The position numbers were made by a program, and so were the translations under genes. A stretch of 64,000 bases of DNA from Siphonodentalium dalli (lineage: Eukaryota; Mollusca; Scaphopoda; Gadilida; Siphonodentaliidae). Below the pieces are notes generated by a model, which saw only the letters and a list, made by a program, of their open reading frames with translations, did no database searches and was not told where the DNA came from. Of the stretch, positions 46,169-59,295 are shown piece by piece; the stretch's first letter is position 1, and the number at the start of each line of letters is the position of its first letter. The stretch is from the NCBI GenBank assembly GCA_032622095.1, contig CP136066.1, positions 96,493,319 through 96,557,318 of the forward strand, read 5' to 3'.

Positions 46169-47705
46169 ATGCTTACATCATTTTACGCTGAACACGAGTA
46201 AAAAAGATCATAAGTGAAAACGCTCTTTATAAGAGGTAGATGTTTTCTTGATCTACATCATATAAGACTATATATACAGCTTTTACTGGCTGTCCTTGTA
46301 TTTACATGGTTCATGGTAAAATATATTTAATGATGTATGTACGAACACAAAGGGATAGAGACGGATAGAGTGATCATAATTAACAAATAAACCTCACCGA
46401 CAGAAAAAAACCTACACATGGTGATTATATGGTGTCAGATTGAGCAGGGTAACGTTTAACTGTATGTCGTATACATACGATTTCAATACATGTACAATGT
46501 AATCGAAAACAAACTGAATTGCCGGAGATAACAGACTGATAAAAAATATTTTCAAGTGGAAAGGGTGCAAATATATAATTCAAGTATATTTTCCAAAGTG
46601 TTGCTGTTACTTTTTGTTTAAGGAGAAACTTAGATTTTACAACCAATATTATACTGAATGTAGGAAAACATCATACTAATGCTATAAAGTATAATGTGCA
46701 GTTATATTAGCTGGAAAATTTAGCTATTGGAATGATTACAACCTATTCTCCAGTTTTGATTTTCAAACTCAGTGCCATTTTCTGCCATGAAATCGCGGTA
46801 ACATTCATGCATAGGGTCTCCACTGCCCGAGTGCACCTCCATCCCTTGATCCAGATATTATTTCCGAGTCAGGAAAACTATATTTGCACCCCATTCGGTT
46901 GAAATTCTGCAATGGTTACTCAAGATTTCCAACTGTTAGAAATCTCCAACCCAACAACTCCAACCGATCGAAACCTCTCAACTGATTGCCATTTAACTCC
47001 ATAATTCAAGCAATATATGGGATCATCGTGAACTTTGGAACGAATATTATAGTGATGCCCCAACCCCCTATCGACACGTCCCTGCATGAAATTCCCAATT
47101 CGGCCCTGTCACAACATAATTTATGTGGAAACCCCTATTTATCAAAGGCAAATTCTCTCTGTTTATGAACCCTATCTCAAGATATATCTATATATGCATA
47201 ATTTGAAGCCAGCATCCCAACATGATACGACATTGATGTTATTGGCCCCGTGAGAACTTAGCACGACGACAAATGGTTAATGGATGAGTGCGCAATACAT
47301 CCCAGCGATAATCCTACATATCGACATTCGCACGCGTTTCATTGCGGTGACTACCACTCATTCAGCATCGTATACTTGTAATTTTAACACCGTCTTCTAC
47401 CCGACGATGTGTTATTTCTGTACTATGGAACTCCCTAAGTTGGTAATTTATCAGCCCGTCAAGCCTTATAGAAGTGAGTTCTTGTTTAAGTTGTTTTCCC
47501 CAAGATAGGCAATTCGCGTACTATAGAATAACAAAAAGATGCAGCGTTAGGGCACTCCATTCACCCCAAAAACCGAGCAGCTTGCTGCTGAAATGAATCC
47601 CAGTTACAGATGGCTCGACGAGAATATCATATAAGTCAGTTCACAACAATGTATGGTGTGAACAAAGAGTAATCGACTATTGTTAAATTCCAATAAACAA
47701 TGCAA
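46169..47705. other. No gene seen
   Basis: 46840-47000 is a decayed member of the TTGGAAATTTCCAA family (GATTTCCAACTG, AAATCTCCAACCCAAC). The rest is unassigned. Confidence 0.4.
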
Positions 47706-47714
47706 GTTATTTAC

Positions 47715-49079
47715 TAGTCCAAGTCTTCTCGTACTAAAACCGGCTAAGATATTGGGATGGAGGTGCCGGTCTTTAGTCCGAGTTCCAGGCCCATGCATTC
47801 TTATGACACGACTTAAGCGTTTGTGACCCGCTCAAATAAAACCACAATTATATGAAATAAAATATCACAATTGCGACAATAAACGGATATTTTCCGCAGA
47901 AGACATGCTATTTGATCTGAAACCCACATCAGTTGTGAATTTAAAACGGTAATTTAATGCGAAAAGAGACATTTACCTCAATGTTTACAATTTTTTAAAA
48001 GTATGCGAACTCAGTTGACCTCGCGAACTGTGTTCGGCATTTTCCGTTGAAAATATTCCGTAGATTTTCGACTGACCACGCAAATTACGATGAATTCTCC
48101 ATTGTAATCGTAATTATGTGTGTCAATAAATAAAAAATAAATAGATTAATTAAACATTGAAGATATAAATGTAATACATTAAATAAATTACGGGGAATTA
48201 CAACCCTCTCAAAGTTTAAAACAGTGTAAACACAACGACCATTAGAATAAATAATATGGTGCTACATTTCCCACATTTGGTGGACTTCAGCGAAATTAAG
48301 ATATATACTAAGCGAACAGAGCAATATACTGCTCTTGTTAAGCACACAAAAAATCAAACAAAATTTGTATAAATTTTTAACCTTAAGTTTGAAAAGTCCC
48401 ACTAAAACGGAAGAACTATATTTCGAAACTGTGTGATTCGGTTCTCCGATTATTTTATCAACACAAAAGTCAAAATGCACATGGATGAAAATCACACGCA
48501 TGGCAAGTCAGACACAAGAGTTCTAATTTGCTCCAATTTTGACAAGTTGCTTGCGAAAATTGTCAACAAAACTACCTTTCTGATCCTCCATTATATCATT
48601 AAGTTTTTAGTGCGGGAATTGTTCTCAAAGCACATTAGAAACTGGACTTTGCGGCGATCGGGTTTCGCTATTTTGTTTGGAAAACCCCGCGCTATATATA
48701 GAAACGGAAACTAGAATACTCAGAACAAACACCGGACAATGCCGAAGTTCTTCGGAACCTGAGTTCGGCTTTCAGTTAAGTAAACAAACAGAAAAAACAG
48801 CGATGTTGGTGACAATCAACCGGAATATTCTATGCGTAATTTAACATGAAAGTTAGATTATTATACACCATTATGACCATAAGATGTCTCTCTTTCCGAT
48901 GTATATAGCATCATGTATTGATTCATTAGGTAAATCGAGTAAAATACACCACAGATTCCCGCCACAGATCGTGGGCGTAACTCGTGTGATAGGATTGGTA
49001 TGCAAGCGGGCTTGGACTAAAAACAGCAAATCGCCATCCCAATATCTTAGCTGGTTTTAGTACAAGAAGACTTGGACTA
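47715..49079 (+). mobile_element. Non-autonomous MULE-like element, copy 2
   Basis: Its termini match copy 1 (TAGTCCAAGTCTTCTCGTAC and the inverted counterpart). A 9-bp duplication GTTATTTAC flanks it (47706-47714, 49080-49088). Length is exactly 1365 bp as in copy 1, with scattered substitutions and small indels. The short ORFs match those of copy 1 by descent and are not credible genes. Confidence 0.85.
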
Positions 49080-49416
49080 GTTATTTACAAGAATACAATT
49101 GCTCGAGTACTATAGAACACAAGTCTCGCTTTACAAGACTATATAGGAAATTACCGAGGAACGTTCTCCGTCGGTTAAAACACGGCTATTGGGAATCTAT
49201 AGTACAGGCCCCTGAACAGACGACATTTTTGTCTTCTGCTTCGAAATGTGTTGGTCACAGTGTACTCTCTCAGTACCATAATAAGTAAATATGGCATTAT
49301 GTACTCATCCTCCATTGTTGAATGGACAGAACAGTTTCTATGTTTGTAATAATGTAAAAATATGTAAATATTTGCAAGCATCAAGAAAAATGGCGGTGAG
49401 CTCTGAAGGTGGTATT

Positions 49417-51797
49417 CACTGGGTCCAATACGCTCCATGTGATTTTGCGCTGGGGTGATCATTGCTCCCGTGTTTAACGTGATTTTGTACCCGTCCTGTA
49501 GTGATTTTGTTGAATATTGTGTGTCGCCAGCAACAACAATGGTAAGTTTGATAAATATTTGCAGGATATCGTTACGTTTTCATGCGCGGTTGGGTAGAAC
49601 ATGTCCCAAACATGGATACAACACCATTCCCGTGGCTGTGGACCGTATATATATATGCTGAGAGGCGCCGATCACTGAGAATTCTGACTGAAAACAAGTA
49701 GACCGCTCCCTCAAATGCAATTTTGTACACCCCGGAGCTTTCCCACTCGGTGTTAGGTGTCTCGCGTCGTTGGTGGGTCAATATACCATGCAATATGCAC
49801 ACAAGTTTGCGAGTAAAACATCATTTTCCGTTTAAATAAAACGTTTTCCCAGCACACACTAGGCTCCTGTTCTAATTTTGGTGAGGCTCCTGTTCTTTAT
49901 ACCAAATAAATCGCATGCTCCTGTGCTTTCCATTGGAAATCTCATACAACATTTGGTAGAAGATTGCACAATTTGAACGGATTTTCAATGTAAAACGTGG
50001 GTGAACATGTTGTCTAAAGGTAGTGTGAATATCCAGCGATTGATTGGGCTGTAAATATGGTCGAAAAGCGAGCTATTTTATATCACGGACTGAGCAACAC
50101 AAATCGTGCATAAATGCATGTTCGTATTGTTAATATAATGCAAATACAACACAACACTAACGAGACCACTAAAATTTCTATTTCCTGATGAATTACACGT
50201 GTTATCACTGCAAGGAGAAGTACGCCTGCTCCACGGAAACACTCGCTCATATGCAAATGGTCCACGAAGAAGCGCCATTATCATTATACATAAGGGAATC
50301 CGAGAGTTTTGGGGTATCGAGGAAAAAGGCGGTGTATACATTCGAATATAGTCTATAGAGACTAAATGCCATTTTTCGTTTCCCGATCTGTGAGATTATG
50401 TTTCAGTGGGTAATGCGATTGATCGCGCAATTTTCCAATGGACCAATGAAACAGCTACCGCGGTTAAATAACAACTATTCGTGGGCGGACTGTCCACAGA
50501 AATCGCACCGCACACACAAATTGACAGTGTGGCAAAACAAAATGACATCACGTAATTGACAGCGCGTACCCGATTACATGCGATATGGGACCTGTCAATC
50601 ATCGTTGCTCCAAAAAAACGAAAATTGATCGATAGTCATCAGACTGAATAGATAATGATATATTTATTCGATATTTATTCAGACTGCGGATAAACGTATA
50701 ATTTTATACGCGACAGATGTGTTGTCATATATAGTAGTTTGTTCGCGTCTATGTGATTATAAGCTTATCTGATACAATTATTATATGTCAAGTTATTATT
50801 ATTCAAAAGTGTTTCTGTGACTTTTAATTAATCATGTGCAGTACTCCCTGCAATCATTTTCATTTATGTAAGATTTCAAACCAGGGTTTGGTAAAACATT
50901 CAGATATGAACCTTAAATTCGAGTTAAGGGCCTTTATGGTAGACCTACAGCAGCTGCCATGTCTAAAAACTAAAACGTCTAGTTGACGACGCTATATATG
51001 GGATTTATGACATATATGTGTAATGGAATGCATGTCTTATTGTGTGGTGTCGGCAGCAGCAGAAACATTAGTATGTTTACTGGCATAGGTACACCTTGAA
51101 GTTGCCACTAAATTGTCCAAACCAAATTAAGTAAAGTCAACCGTAATTTAATATAGAACAGGAGCACACATAACACATATTTACATTTACAGTCTCTATA
51201 CGTCTGCTACAACATAACAAACGCACGAAATCCCGCGAATTGTCTAGCCAAACCTGTCAAATGCATGTACATAATGTTGCAGTCATCATAGAACAGTAGC
51301 GAATTTAATCACTTCACGAACAGAAAGCGAATACATAATCCACCCGAGAACAGGAGCTATTTTTCGATCATTTTAAACTGCTAATTCTCACTGATATATT
51401 CGAGTTAGCGGAACTAATTTTGGCCGAATTGTAGACTGGCACATCCGCAACGATACGCAGTAAAAAAATCGCTGTTATATTCGGGATTAATACCACTTTT
51501 GATGTCATGAAAGTTCAATGGAAAATGTACACAAATGAATGGCTGATGGAAACATGTGCGGTATGACCCCACATTCCTGTCATCTTCACTTATTATTGTT
51601 GTGTTATGATGATTATATATCTAAGTACATTATTCAATCAAGATATTAGCTAATTTGCTACAACTTCTCACCTTTCATCCAGCATTTGTAAGTCGTTCAC
51701 TTGGTCCAAATCGTACCGCGAACAGGAGCGCGTCACTTTAGCACGGGAGTGGTGATCACCTAAGCGCAAAATCGCATGGAGCGTATTGGACCCAGTG
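49417..51797 (+). mobile_element. 2.4-kb TIR element with 5-bp duplication
   Basis: The termini are ~56-bp inverted repeats beginning CACTGGGTCCAATACGCTCC. GTATT flanks both sides (49412-49416, 51798-51802). A GAACAGGAGC word occurs inverted at the left (about 49862, 49885, with a variant at 49916) and direct at the right (51156, 51348, 51721), suggesting subterminal binding sites. CAC termini with a 5-bp duplication recall Transib-type elements, but no transposase is present and the superfamily is open. Confidence 0.8.
50188..50358 (+). CDS. Small ORF with a C2H2 zinc finger
   Basis: This 56-codon ORF starts at ATG 50188. Residues 5-26 read CYHCKEKYACSTETLAHMQM then VH, giving C-x2-C-x12-H-x4-H, a textbook C2H2 finger spacing. 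The tail is basic (SRKKAVYTFEY). It lies inside the 49417-51797 element. An upstream in-frame stop limits extension, but it could be an exon. A plausible acceptor (ATGTTTCAG) at 50402 precedes a further open stretch ending near 50560. It may be a captured host exon or part of an element-encoded DNA-binding protein. No other finger is seen. Confidence 0.4.
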   Translation: MNYTCYHCKEKYACSTETLAHMQMVHEEAPLSLYIRESESFGVSRKKAVYTFEYSL

Positions 51798-51802
51798 GTA
51801 TT

Positions 51803-52803
51803 AGTATATCGACAAACACTTGATCTGTTTTTATTTTAAATGTCAATATCTCAGGTTTTGAGAACATTGAACAGGAGCTGTTCATTTTATTGAAAACAGT
51901 TGGCCTACAGTCTGAGCATCATATGATTTCATAATTTATATTTTTTATATATATTAAATTAATCTCATGGATTATTTTTCCAACTATCAAATATAGACCT
52001 ATGATGTATTTAAGTTTTTCACACCAAGATTGAATATTTCCCTACTTTTAGACTGAAAAAGCCATCAGTTGAAAAAATAGGGTGCTAGAGTGGAAATGTT
52101 CAAGTTAGAAAGTTGAAAAATATATTTTCACATTTGCCGACTGACTGTGGACGCCATGCATCACACAAAAGTTCGAAATTATTATCGAAGCTTTAACCCA
52201 GTAACATGTGTTAGAACATGGAGTCTAGCAACCCATCCAGTGACTTGATATACGATTTTAATAACAATATATGCCATAAAATATTATTAACTTTAAGATA
52301 CTATAATTCATCACCATTTGGAACGTTGGTGTCTCAGAAGGTGCCCATATATTAATAGAAAATAGCTGAAATCACAGAAATATATCCCCCGTTGCGGCTC
52401 CCAGAATGCAACAGAATTCAGACTATTGTTTATTTTCAATGGACGGGGAATAATGGACTTTGTGCAGAAACTTGAGCATAGAACACACGTCGATATCACA
52501 ACAGAAACAACAGGATCACAGTTTATTAAACGAATAAGTTGATAATACAATGTTTTGGAGCTTCCTCTTTCAAATGGTATATAAATATGGCATATATTTT
52601 ATATAATGTGATCTGGTGGTTTGAAAATTAGTGGGGCTTTAGGATAGATAATGCATGGTGAAAATCCAGGTTCACTCCAAAGAGCGATCCCTTGATCCTC
52701 TAATCTCTTGATCCCTATATATATCTCAATCGCTGGTAGTCCTAAAGTCAAAAACATTTTGTATAAGATGCTGAAATGCATCTGCTAATCTCGTTAACAT
52801 ATC
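51803..52803. other. No gene seen
   Basis: AT-rich. One further GAACAGGAGC word at 51869 lies outside the element, and short TTGGAAA-like relics occur around 51970-52110. Confidence 0.4.
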
Positions 52804-53184
52804 CAGGGCCTGGAACCTACGTCACCGGAAGGGTAACCCTAACATCAAAATAACTGTAAATAAAGTTCGACTCGCTACTTCGACATCGATTTTTAAATAA
52901 ATACAATCGATTTCGATGTAGTATTATAAGCAAAGGAGCTATGCGACCTGCAAATCTCAACAAATACAGAAACCGAAAATCGGAAAGAATTGCTCAGGGC
53001 CTGGAACCTACGTCACCGGAAGGGTAACCCTACATCAAAATAACTGTAAATAAAGTTCGACTCGCTACTTCGACATCGATTTTTAAATAAATACAATCGA
53101 TTTCGATGTAGTATTATAAGCAAAGGAGCTATGCGACCTGCAAATCTCAACAAATACAGAAACCGAAAATCGGAAAGAATTGCT
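52804..53184 (+). repeat. Two tandem ~191-bp units beginning CAGGGCCTGGAACC
   Basis: CAGGGCCTGGAACCTACGTC starts at 52804 and 52995, with near-identical units including GTTCGACTCGCTACTTCGAC and ATCGATTTCGATGTAG. The complement of the first word occurs at 57377-57397, so the units may be one end of a larger element. Confidence 0.85.
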
Positions 53185-54346
53185 TATAATGAGAATTTCG
53201 CGTTCGCAATTCAAAATCGCGTCCGATTTCCTATTTTCGTGCAGGTGTTAACGCCAACATTTCATGTTCTCCGCGCCCTAAACTCATTTAAAAACCGTAT
53301 ACATTGAGTTTCGGGATATTATAAATGCTAAAATTTTAATCAATAACAAAAAAATAACTTTTCCGTGGTTTGTTTGTAAATTTCTTAAGACACAAAGAAT
53401 TTGTATGAATTTGTCTATTAATGGTAACGCCCACATCGCGTTGACGCTCACATATTGGCCTGTTTGCACTAACAATTGAGTCACCATCCGTATAATCCGG
53501 TAGATGAATCCGGTGTTCACATATACACACTCTGTTAAATGCGTTACAATACACAAATGGCTGTTATAGAGATGCCAAATACTATTTGATAATACTATAT
53601 ATAAAGACGAACATAAATTAATGGCATAATCATTGTTTTTATGTTCTCGTTGTATATTCGGTAGTTTAATTAAGTGTATGCCATGTCATTCGTTCTCTTA
53701 TTCCATATTCATTGTAGTATTACTTTATTATTCCAGTCTATTTCCGTTGGTTGAATCCATGTTAATTTGTTCATATTTCCAGTTTCGTCTGAAATACTTC
53801 CAGTTTAGTCTGAAATACTTGTCCTGGCTTGTCGTTAAAACATTATCATGCAATAAAGATTTCTTTAATTATATTCTATTACTAACATTCATTGTTTACC
53901 CATGTTTATTGATAATTAATTGAATGTGTTATTCGGTCCAGGAACCTTCGTTGTCAAACAATTAATCTGGTCACGCATCAATTATATTCGCAATCCAAAA
54001 CCAAAACATCGGGATATATGTAACGGATAAATACACCCTGTCCCATCATCAGTCAATAATCATAAAGTATGGTTAGGTACTCAAGTCCCAAAAACTAATT
54101 GGTCATATATATATTAACTATAGCAGGTTATATAGTAAATTGTGAACATAATGTGGTTCCTGTGGCTGGATATTCATTTAGTTTGGTTATGTTTAACATT
54201 ATATATTACAAAATTTTATATAAACTGGATATTCCGTTTATTGAATACTTTTGCGGACAAAAATAATATATACAAGGGAAAAAACCAACTTAAAGTTAAA
54301 TAGAAGAAAAAATTACAACAAAAAGAGGCTTGTTGTGTCGTCTAAG
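53185..54346. other. No gene seen
   Basis: AT-rich. A short direct repeat TTTCGTCTGAAATACTTCCAG / GTTTAGTCTGAAATACTTG occurs near 53784-53822. Nothing else is supported. Confidence 0.4.
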
Positions 54347-55890
54347 AGGGGGGGGGGGGGGTCTACAAACAAAATTCCGTATATAGGTCCGATCCAGAGG
54401 CGGAAAAAATCGTGCTTGTAATTGTTTTCTATATAGCAGCTATAGTGACCTCTTTAGCCTCAGATTTAGCAACATTCTGGATTTCACAGGATCCCGGACC
54501 ACTTCACAGTGGACCACCGTAATAGCGTTCAGGAAACTTATTATCAGCGGAAGAAATATTTAGTAACACAATTAATATATTACCCAGTTGTATTACTTGA
54601 ATAAAAGTAATAAAACATAAAAACTGTATCACAAATTGGATACTACATGGTGAATACTCAATTATGACTATATATATCATTAACATGATTGTTGCATAAC
54701 CTGAAATTGAAAAGGGTACCTCATAAATTTCTAATGTCTGAAATACTGTCTTGTCCTGGCATGTAATCAAATTCATTCCTCCTGGTTATTTCTCATCTTG
54801 AATGATTGCAAGTAATGTTAATTTGCAACAATTATCAAAATTAAACTGAATTGGTCATGATGAATGACCGTTAACTGTTTACTGCTCAGACAATCCCAAC
54901 TGAAGGTGACGCTATTCTCGTTGAATTTCCGAACTTCATCTTGGAGCTTTACTGCTCAACAAGACTAAACTAAAATACTAATTGTATACTGTTATCACTT
55001 ACAAATAGATGAACTGAAATAAAGTGATGCATTAAGAAATGACATTCAATTCTTAATTCTGGTCTATCACCATACCAAACCACATCAAAATTCGACAACC
55101 GACACTTAACTTATATTGCAAAAGCTTTGTACGGACTGAATTTCATGATGTCGAACACGGCCCATAACTCTGGTAGGCATTAATAGTCACAACCCGTGAT
55201 ATTATGCATATTCGTTCCCCATTTCTGGTCCGTCACCATGCCATAGGGTATAAAAATATGACAACCGACTCTTGAGTTATAATGCAAAATGATTGTACGG
55301 ACGGACGGCTCGAGACGTCAACTATATACCCGCCGACTAATATTGGGCGGTATAATAACCATATATCTATGTGTATACCTAACCAAAAACAATTCCCCTC
55401 CCCCACCCCACCCCACCCCACCCCGGTGGAGAAGACTTAAAAGAGTTATTTGGTCATCTACAAATAATTGTGGAACCCCTGACCTGTTTACCACTATTTA
55501 CACTGGTCGGTGTTCTCTGTCAGACACAACACACTCGATTTATTAAGGCTATAATGGGGTCTAGGGCGATTTGTGACATATAGTGTACCTACACAATGCT
55601 TTATTATTGTTGTTAGATACTGAAAACACACGGAAACGTCTGGAAATACAGATTATTTTTCGTTTTTTTCTGATCTGTGTTTACCAATTAGTAAGACAGC
55701 TAACACAGTTATTGAAGAACGGCTAAAAAAAACTCTGAAATTTTGATAAAAATATGAGAAAGAGGGGGTGGGTCCCCAAAATTCTGGAGGAAAACAATAT
55801 TTTTTGGGGTGGTGGGTCCCTCTGGTCAGAAAAAAAACTTTTTGGTGTGCAATTTTTTTCCAGACCCCCCCCCCCCCCCCCCCCCCCCCT
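54347..55890. repeat. Simple-sequence tracts in unassigned DNA
   Basis: G run 54348-54361, CCCCA microsatellite at about 55397-55424, and a C run 55865-55889. No gene is seen between them. Confidence 0.7.
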
Positions 55891-57376
55891 GGCTGGCTCA
55901 ACCAATTTTCGTGACTGGTTATCTAGCTAAGCCGGCTTAGTCACGACGTTCGTGGCTGACGAAATATGGCGGCTCAGTCGGCTGAGACGTTATCATTCAG
56001 AGTATTTCGTTTCCGAAATTTTCCTAATACCCGGTTATAGACACCCGCTGGTTTTAGCGTTTGTTGTGAACCCGCGCGCGCGTAGAATTCCAGACCACGC
56101 ATGTTTTTTTGGTGTTGGGGTTTTCCGTTATGGCGAGAATACACGAAGGCCTCAGAAAATGACTGGCAGGGATGTACTATGTAGTTTCCCATCTATACAA
56201 TCGGTATAAGTTACATTGCGACTTCAGACGGCTATCATCACTGGCATCTTGCGATATATGCATGCATCATTGAATGCTGAATCCGATAGTATTGATATAT
56301 AATATGTCAAACTATTTTCTAGTACCTTAAATTCTACATGTTATGTGCATATATTGACAAATGTCAGCGATATGAGACTGAGTCGTGTCGAAATAAACGA
56401 TTTCGCCATCGGCAGTCACTGCATTTAATTAGTATATAAGAATGACGGTGTGTGTTGTTATTAAGATATAACATTTGTAAAAATAACTACTTTGAACAAG
56501 ATTATTCTCCACTTCTATTCGATCACCTTACCGGAGTGTTTCACATCACTTTAAAAGTTTTTTCTTTTATTAATTTCAGAAACATTTGAATTTGAAACAA
56601 AAATTGAATAATACAACTTAAAGCTTCTTCCTGGTTCAACTCAAGCAGTGGCGATATTGCGATTTATTCATTTATCAAAGTTTGGTTTATTTTAGCCTAT
56701 AATTATACATGTATATGATGCATCAACCAGAATGACCCTTTTTCTTATTCCCTATAATAATATTGATATATAAAGGTCATATAATTACTTATTATTTTAT
56801 TCATTTATGTCTTGTGATAGTTATTCCGTGAAAAACGTATTAATTAGCCTGCCACAAGTGAAGTAGTCTACTTTTGAGCCGATATATACCGATTCGCCTC
56901 GGCAATATTCGGGTATCTTATAGCGAGGGAAGAATTATACTCTTGCGCTGCCATAAGTTCCAGTAACTGTGAAGGCATACACTACTCACTAGTCCTAAAA
57001 CTAATTGTGATATTCGGCAAGTGAAAGAAAGAATTCAGCCAAATTGCCAATTTTGGAATCAAATGTTGACTATATGTAGGCGTTACCATTTATGTCACAA
57101 TTCCAGTTTTAAAAGTCAATGTAGGCGTTACCATTTTAAAACTCTGAAACATGCCTCCAAAATTGGTGACGGAAACCACCTGAACGCGATAATCTTTACA
57201 ACCGTTACATATATATATCTCTCGGTATAGATGACTGTGAGCTAGCAAACAATGTTCTACAGCTCATAAGCAATGATTTGTTTAGTGGTTTATGAACATA
57301 GTTTGCAAAAACGATAAATACTTACTTCGAGTCGCACCGAGCAGCCGCCATTTTTCGGTGAAAAACTTTGTTTTAT
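55891..57376. other. No gene confidently seen
   Basis: A locally GC-richer patch (55930-56110) contains ATGGCGGCTCAGTCGGC and a CGCGCGCG run. It could be a promoter or first exon but no donor or continuing frame supports it. The rest is AT-rich; a short duplicate TGTAGGCGTTACCATTT occurs at 57075 and 57120. Confidence 0.3.
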
Positions 57377-57397
57377 GACGTAGGTTCCAGGCCCTGA
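57377..57397 (-). repeat. Inverted end-word matching 52804
   Basis: The complement of this short site is CAGGGCCTGGAACCTACGTC, as at 52804 and 52995. ATATC lies on the outer side of both 52804 and 57397, a possible 5-bp duplication. Confidence 0.4.
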
Positions 57398-57990
57398 TAT
57401 CAGATTGTGATAGCTATTCAAATAAATTATGCTGGTATGTTGATGCCAAACTGGGCAGTGGATGAATAGTTAGTATTGTGCAAGCAGACATTCCAGCTAA
57501 CCGACTATTAAATTAAGATCAAATATGCGGGCATTGAAGTGGGTACATGCACAGTCGGTCCATATGGCCCATATATGGTTATTTGTTTATGGGCCTGTTT
57601 TGGACACCCATGCCTCAACCACAGGCATAATTTCTTTGCAGCATGAAGGGAACAAGAATGTTTACTTGTTATGTATCTGACCAAATGCTTGAACAACTTC
57701 AAGATAAAGAAAATGAATGAGCCTAACAAAAACTGAAATTGAGTTAAAATAATTTAATATCTATATTAATAAAAGAAATAATAGTAATATATAGACAAAT
57801 ATTGTTCTTATTCCAATCATAAATATCGCATAAATAGCATGTTATTGTCAAGATCGTAAGCCATGTTAATTAAATAAAATCCATCTGATAATGTACAGTA
57901 CGTAAAATGTGTGCGAATCGCAAAACACTCAATATAACGGGGGGACTTCCACTGAGTGAAAGGTTAAAATTGCCACCAAATTGAATACAA

Positions 57991-58635
57991 TTGACCGATA
58001 CTCCCATGGCTACAATCTCGGACAGGTCGGATTTACTTAACACACCCATTACTGAGGGTGAAATCGCCACTTGTATAAGCCATTTAAAGTCAGACAAAGC
58101 ATCATCCGATGACGGAATCCGCAACGAATACCTAAAAGCTTCAGCGGGAAAACTCATGCCGTTACTGATAAAACTCTTTAACTACGTGCTCGATATAGGG
58201 TGTATCCCGGATTCATGGCTTGTGGGTTCTATTATCCCAATATATAAAAAGAAAGGAAGCAAGCAGGAACCAGGCAATTATTGGGGTATAACATTATTGA
58301 GCTGTTTGGGGAAACTATTTACGTCAATTTTGAATACGAGACTCACACAATTTTCTCATATGTTCAATGTAATTCACGAAAATCAGTCAGGATTTCGAAA
58401 AAAGCACTCGACCATTGACAACATTTTTATAATTAATTCTTTACTTGAAATAGCTAGATATAAGAAAAAGAAGATGTTCTGTGCATTCATAGATTTCGAG
58501 AAAGCTTTTGATAGAGTTTGGAGAGAAGGTATGTGGTATAAACTCAGATTAAACCAAATCACTGGTAAAATATATCGCGTAATTGTGAATATGTATGACA
58601 TTTTTTTGGAGTTTGGTGACAATTGGCCAACATAA
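57991..58635 (+). pseudogene. LINE reverse transcriptase, N-terminal half
   Basis: A 214-codon frame covers the first reverse-transcriptase blocks. These are EGEIATCISHLKSDKASSDD, GIRNEYLKA, a helix leading to IPDSWLVGSIIPIYKKKGS, GNYWGITLLSCLGKLF (the usual R after NY is W, likely CpG decay), NQSGFRKKHSTIDNIF and the catalytic FIDFEKAFDRVW (domain A). It stops after FGDNWPT. The SP/QG block and YADD motif do not follow here. The YADD region lies at 61640-61998 on the same strand, beyond nested insertions. No endonuclease part is seen upstream. The clade (L2/CR1/jockey-like) is undecided. Confidence 0.8.
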
Positions 58636-58689
58636 TTTATATGCCATAGGAAGTCATGTCGCCCGCCGCATATTCACACAGTGAGTCGA

Positions 58690-58880
58690 CTGACCAATTA
58701 ACCCATTGCGTTTCACCAAGGCTGATCTCTACTCATTACGTTTAGCCACATTGTATTCTCTACCATACATAAAATTGCACGATCGATCGTCCAGAATTGT
58801 GTTTGAACCCATTCACTCACATATCATGCACGTGGCATGTTTTATTGATATGATCTGAATACATGTTTATCTACATATAT
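58690..58880 (+). repeat. Repeat R, left piece of a split copy
   Basis: GAGTCGACTGACCAATTAAC to ATGTTTATCTACATATATTA matches 44268-44480; its continuation is at 61286-61618. Confidence 0.75.
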
Positions 58881-58963
58881 TATTTTCACGCGTATTAAGT
58901 CAGTTCCCCAATTGCGTGTTTTATTTTGCGACGTTAAATTCTACGCATAATTAGGCTAGCATC

Positions 58964-59065
58964 ATGTGGACAGATGAAGCTGTATCGGAATTGTTGGAAG
59001 AGATGCAGATAAGAGAAAGTATATGGAATAAACAAAGCGACATAACACTTACAAGAAAACCATAG
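58964..59065 (+). pseudogene. Myb/SANT-like N-terminal fragment (33 aa)
   Basis: ATG at 58964 opens MWTDEAVSELLEEMQIRESI followed by WNKQSDIT. W-T-x-E-A-V-x-x-L-(I/L) followed by W-N is the first-helix pattern of Myb/SANT-like or MADF domains found in Harbinger-type element proteins and some host factors. The frame is cut at the edge of the ACAAGAAAACCATAG repeat, so only a fragment remains. Confidence 0.35.
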
Positions 59066-59295
59066 TCAGAAATGGTAACGCCACCAAGATCGTATTATTA
59101 GCCATAAATATAAATAATAATACAATTATTCTATAAACTAGCTTTCAAATTTTATGCGGGAAATTTGCGTACTTCCATATTTCAAGTTTTCCCGTTTCTC
59201 GTGGCATACATTACTTTCATCAAACTGTCTTCTTTATTACACAAGCTGATTCACCCGGGCTGTTTCCCATCTGCTTTCCGGTGAAAGGTGCGATT

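Noticed and set aside
55952-56209. Gene start at the ATGGCGGCTCAG patch
   Set aside because: The frame with that ATG stops after 24 codons and no convincing donor is present; the longer frame has no domain.
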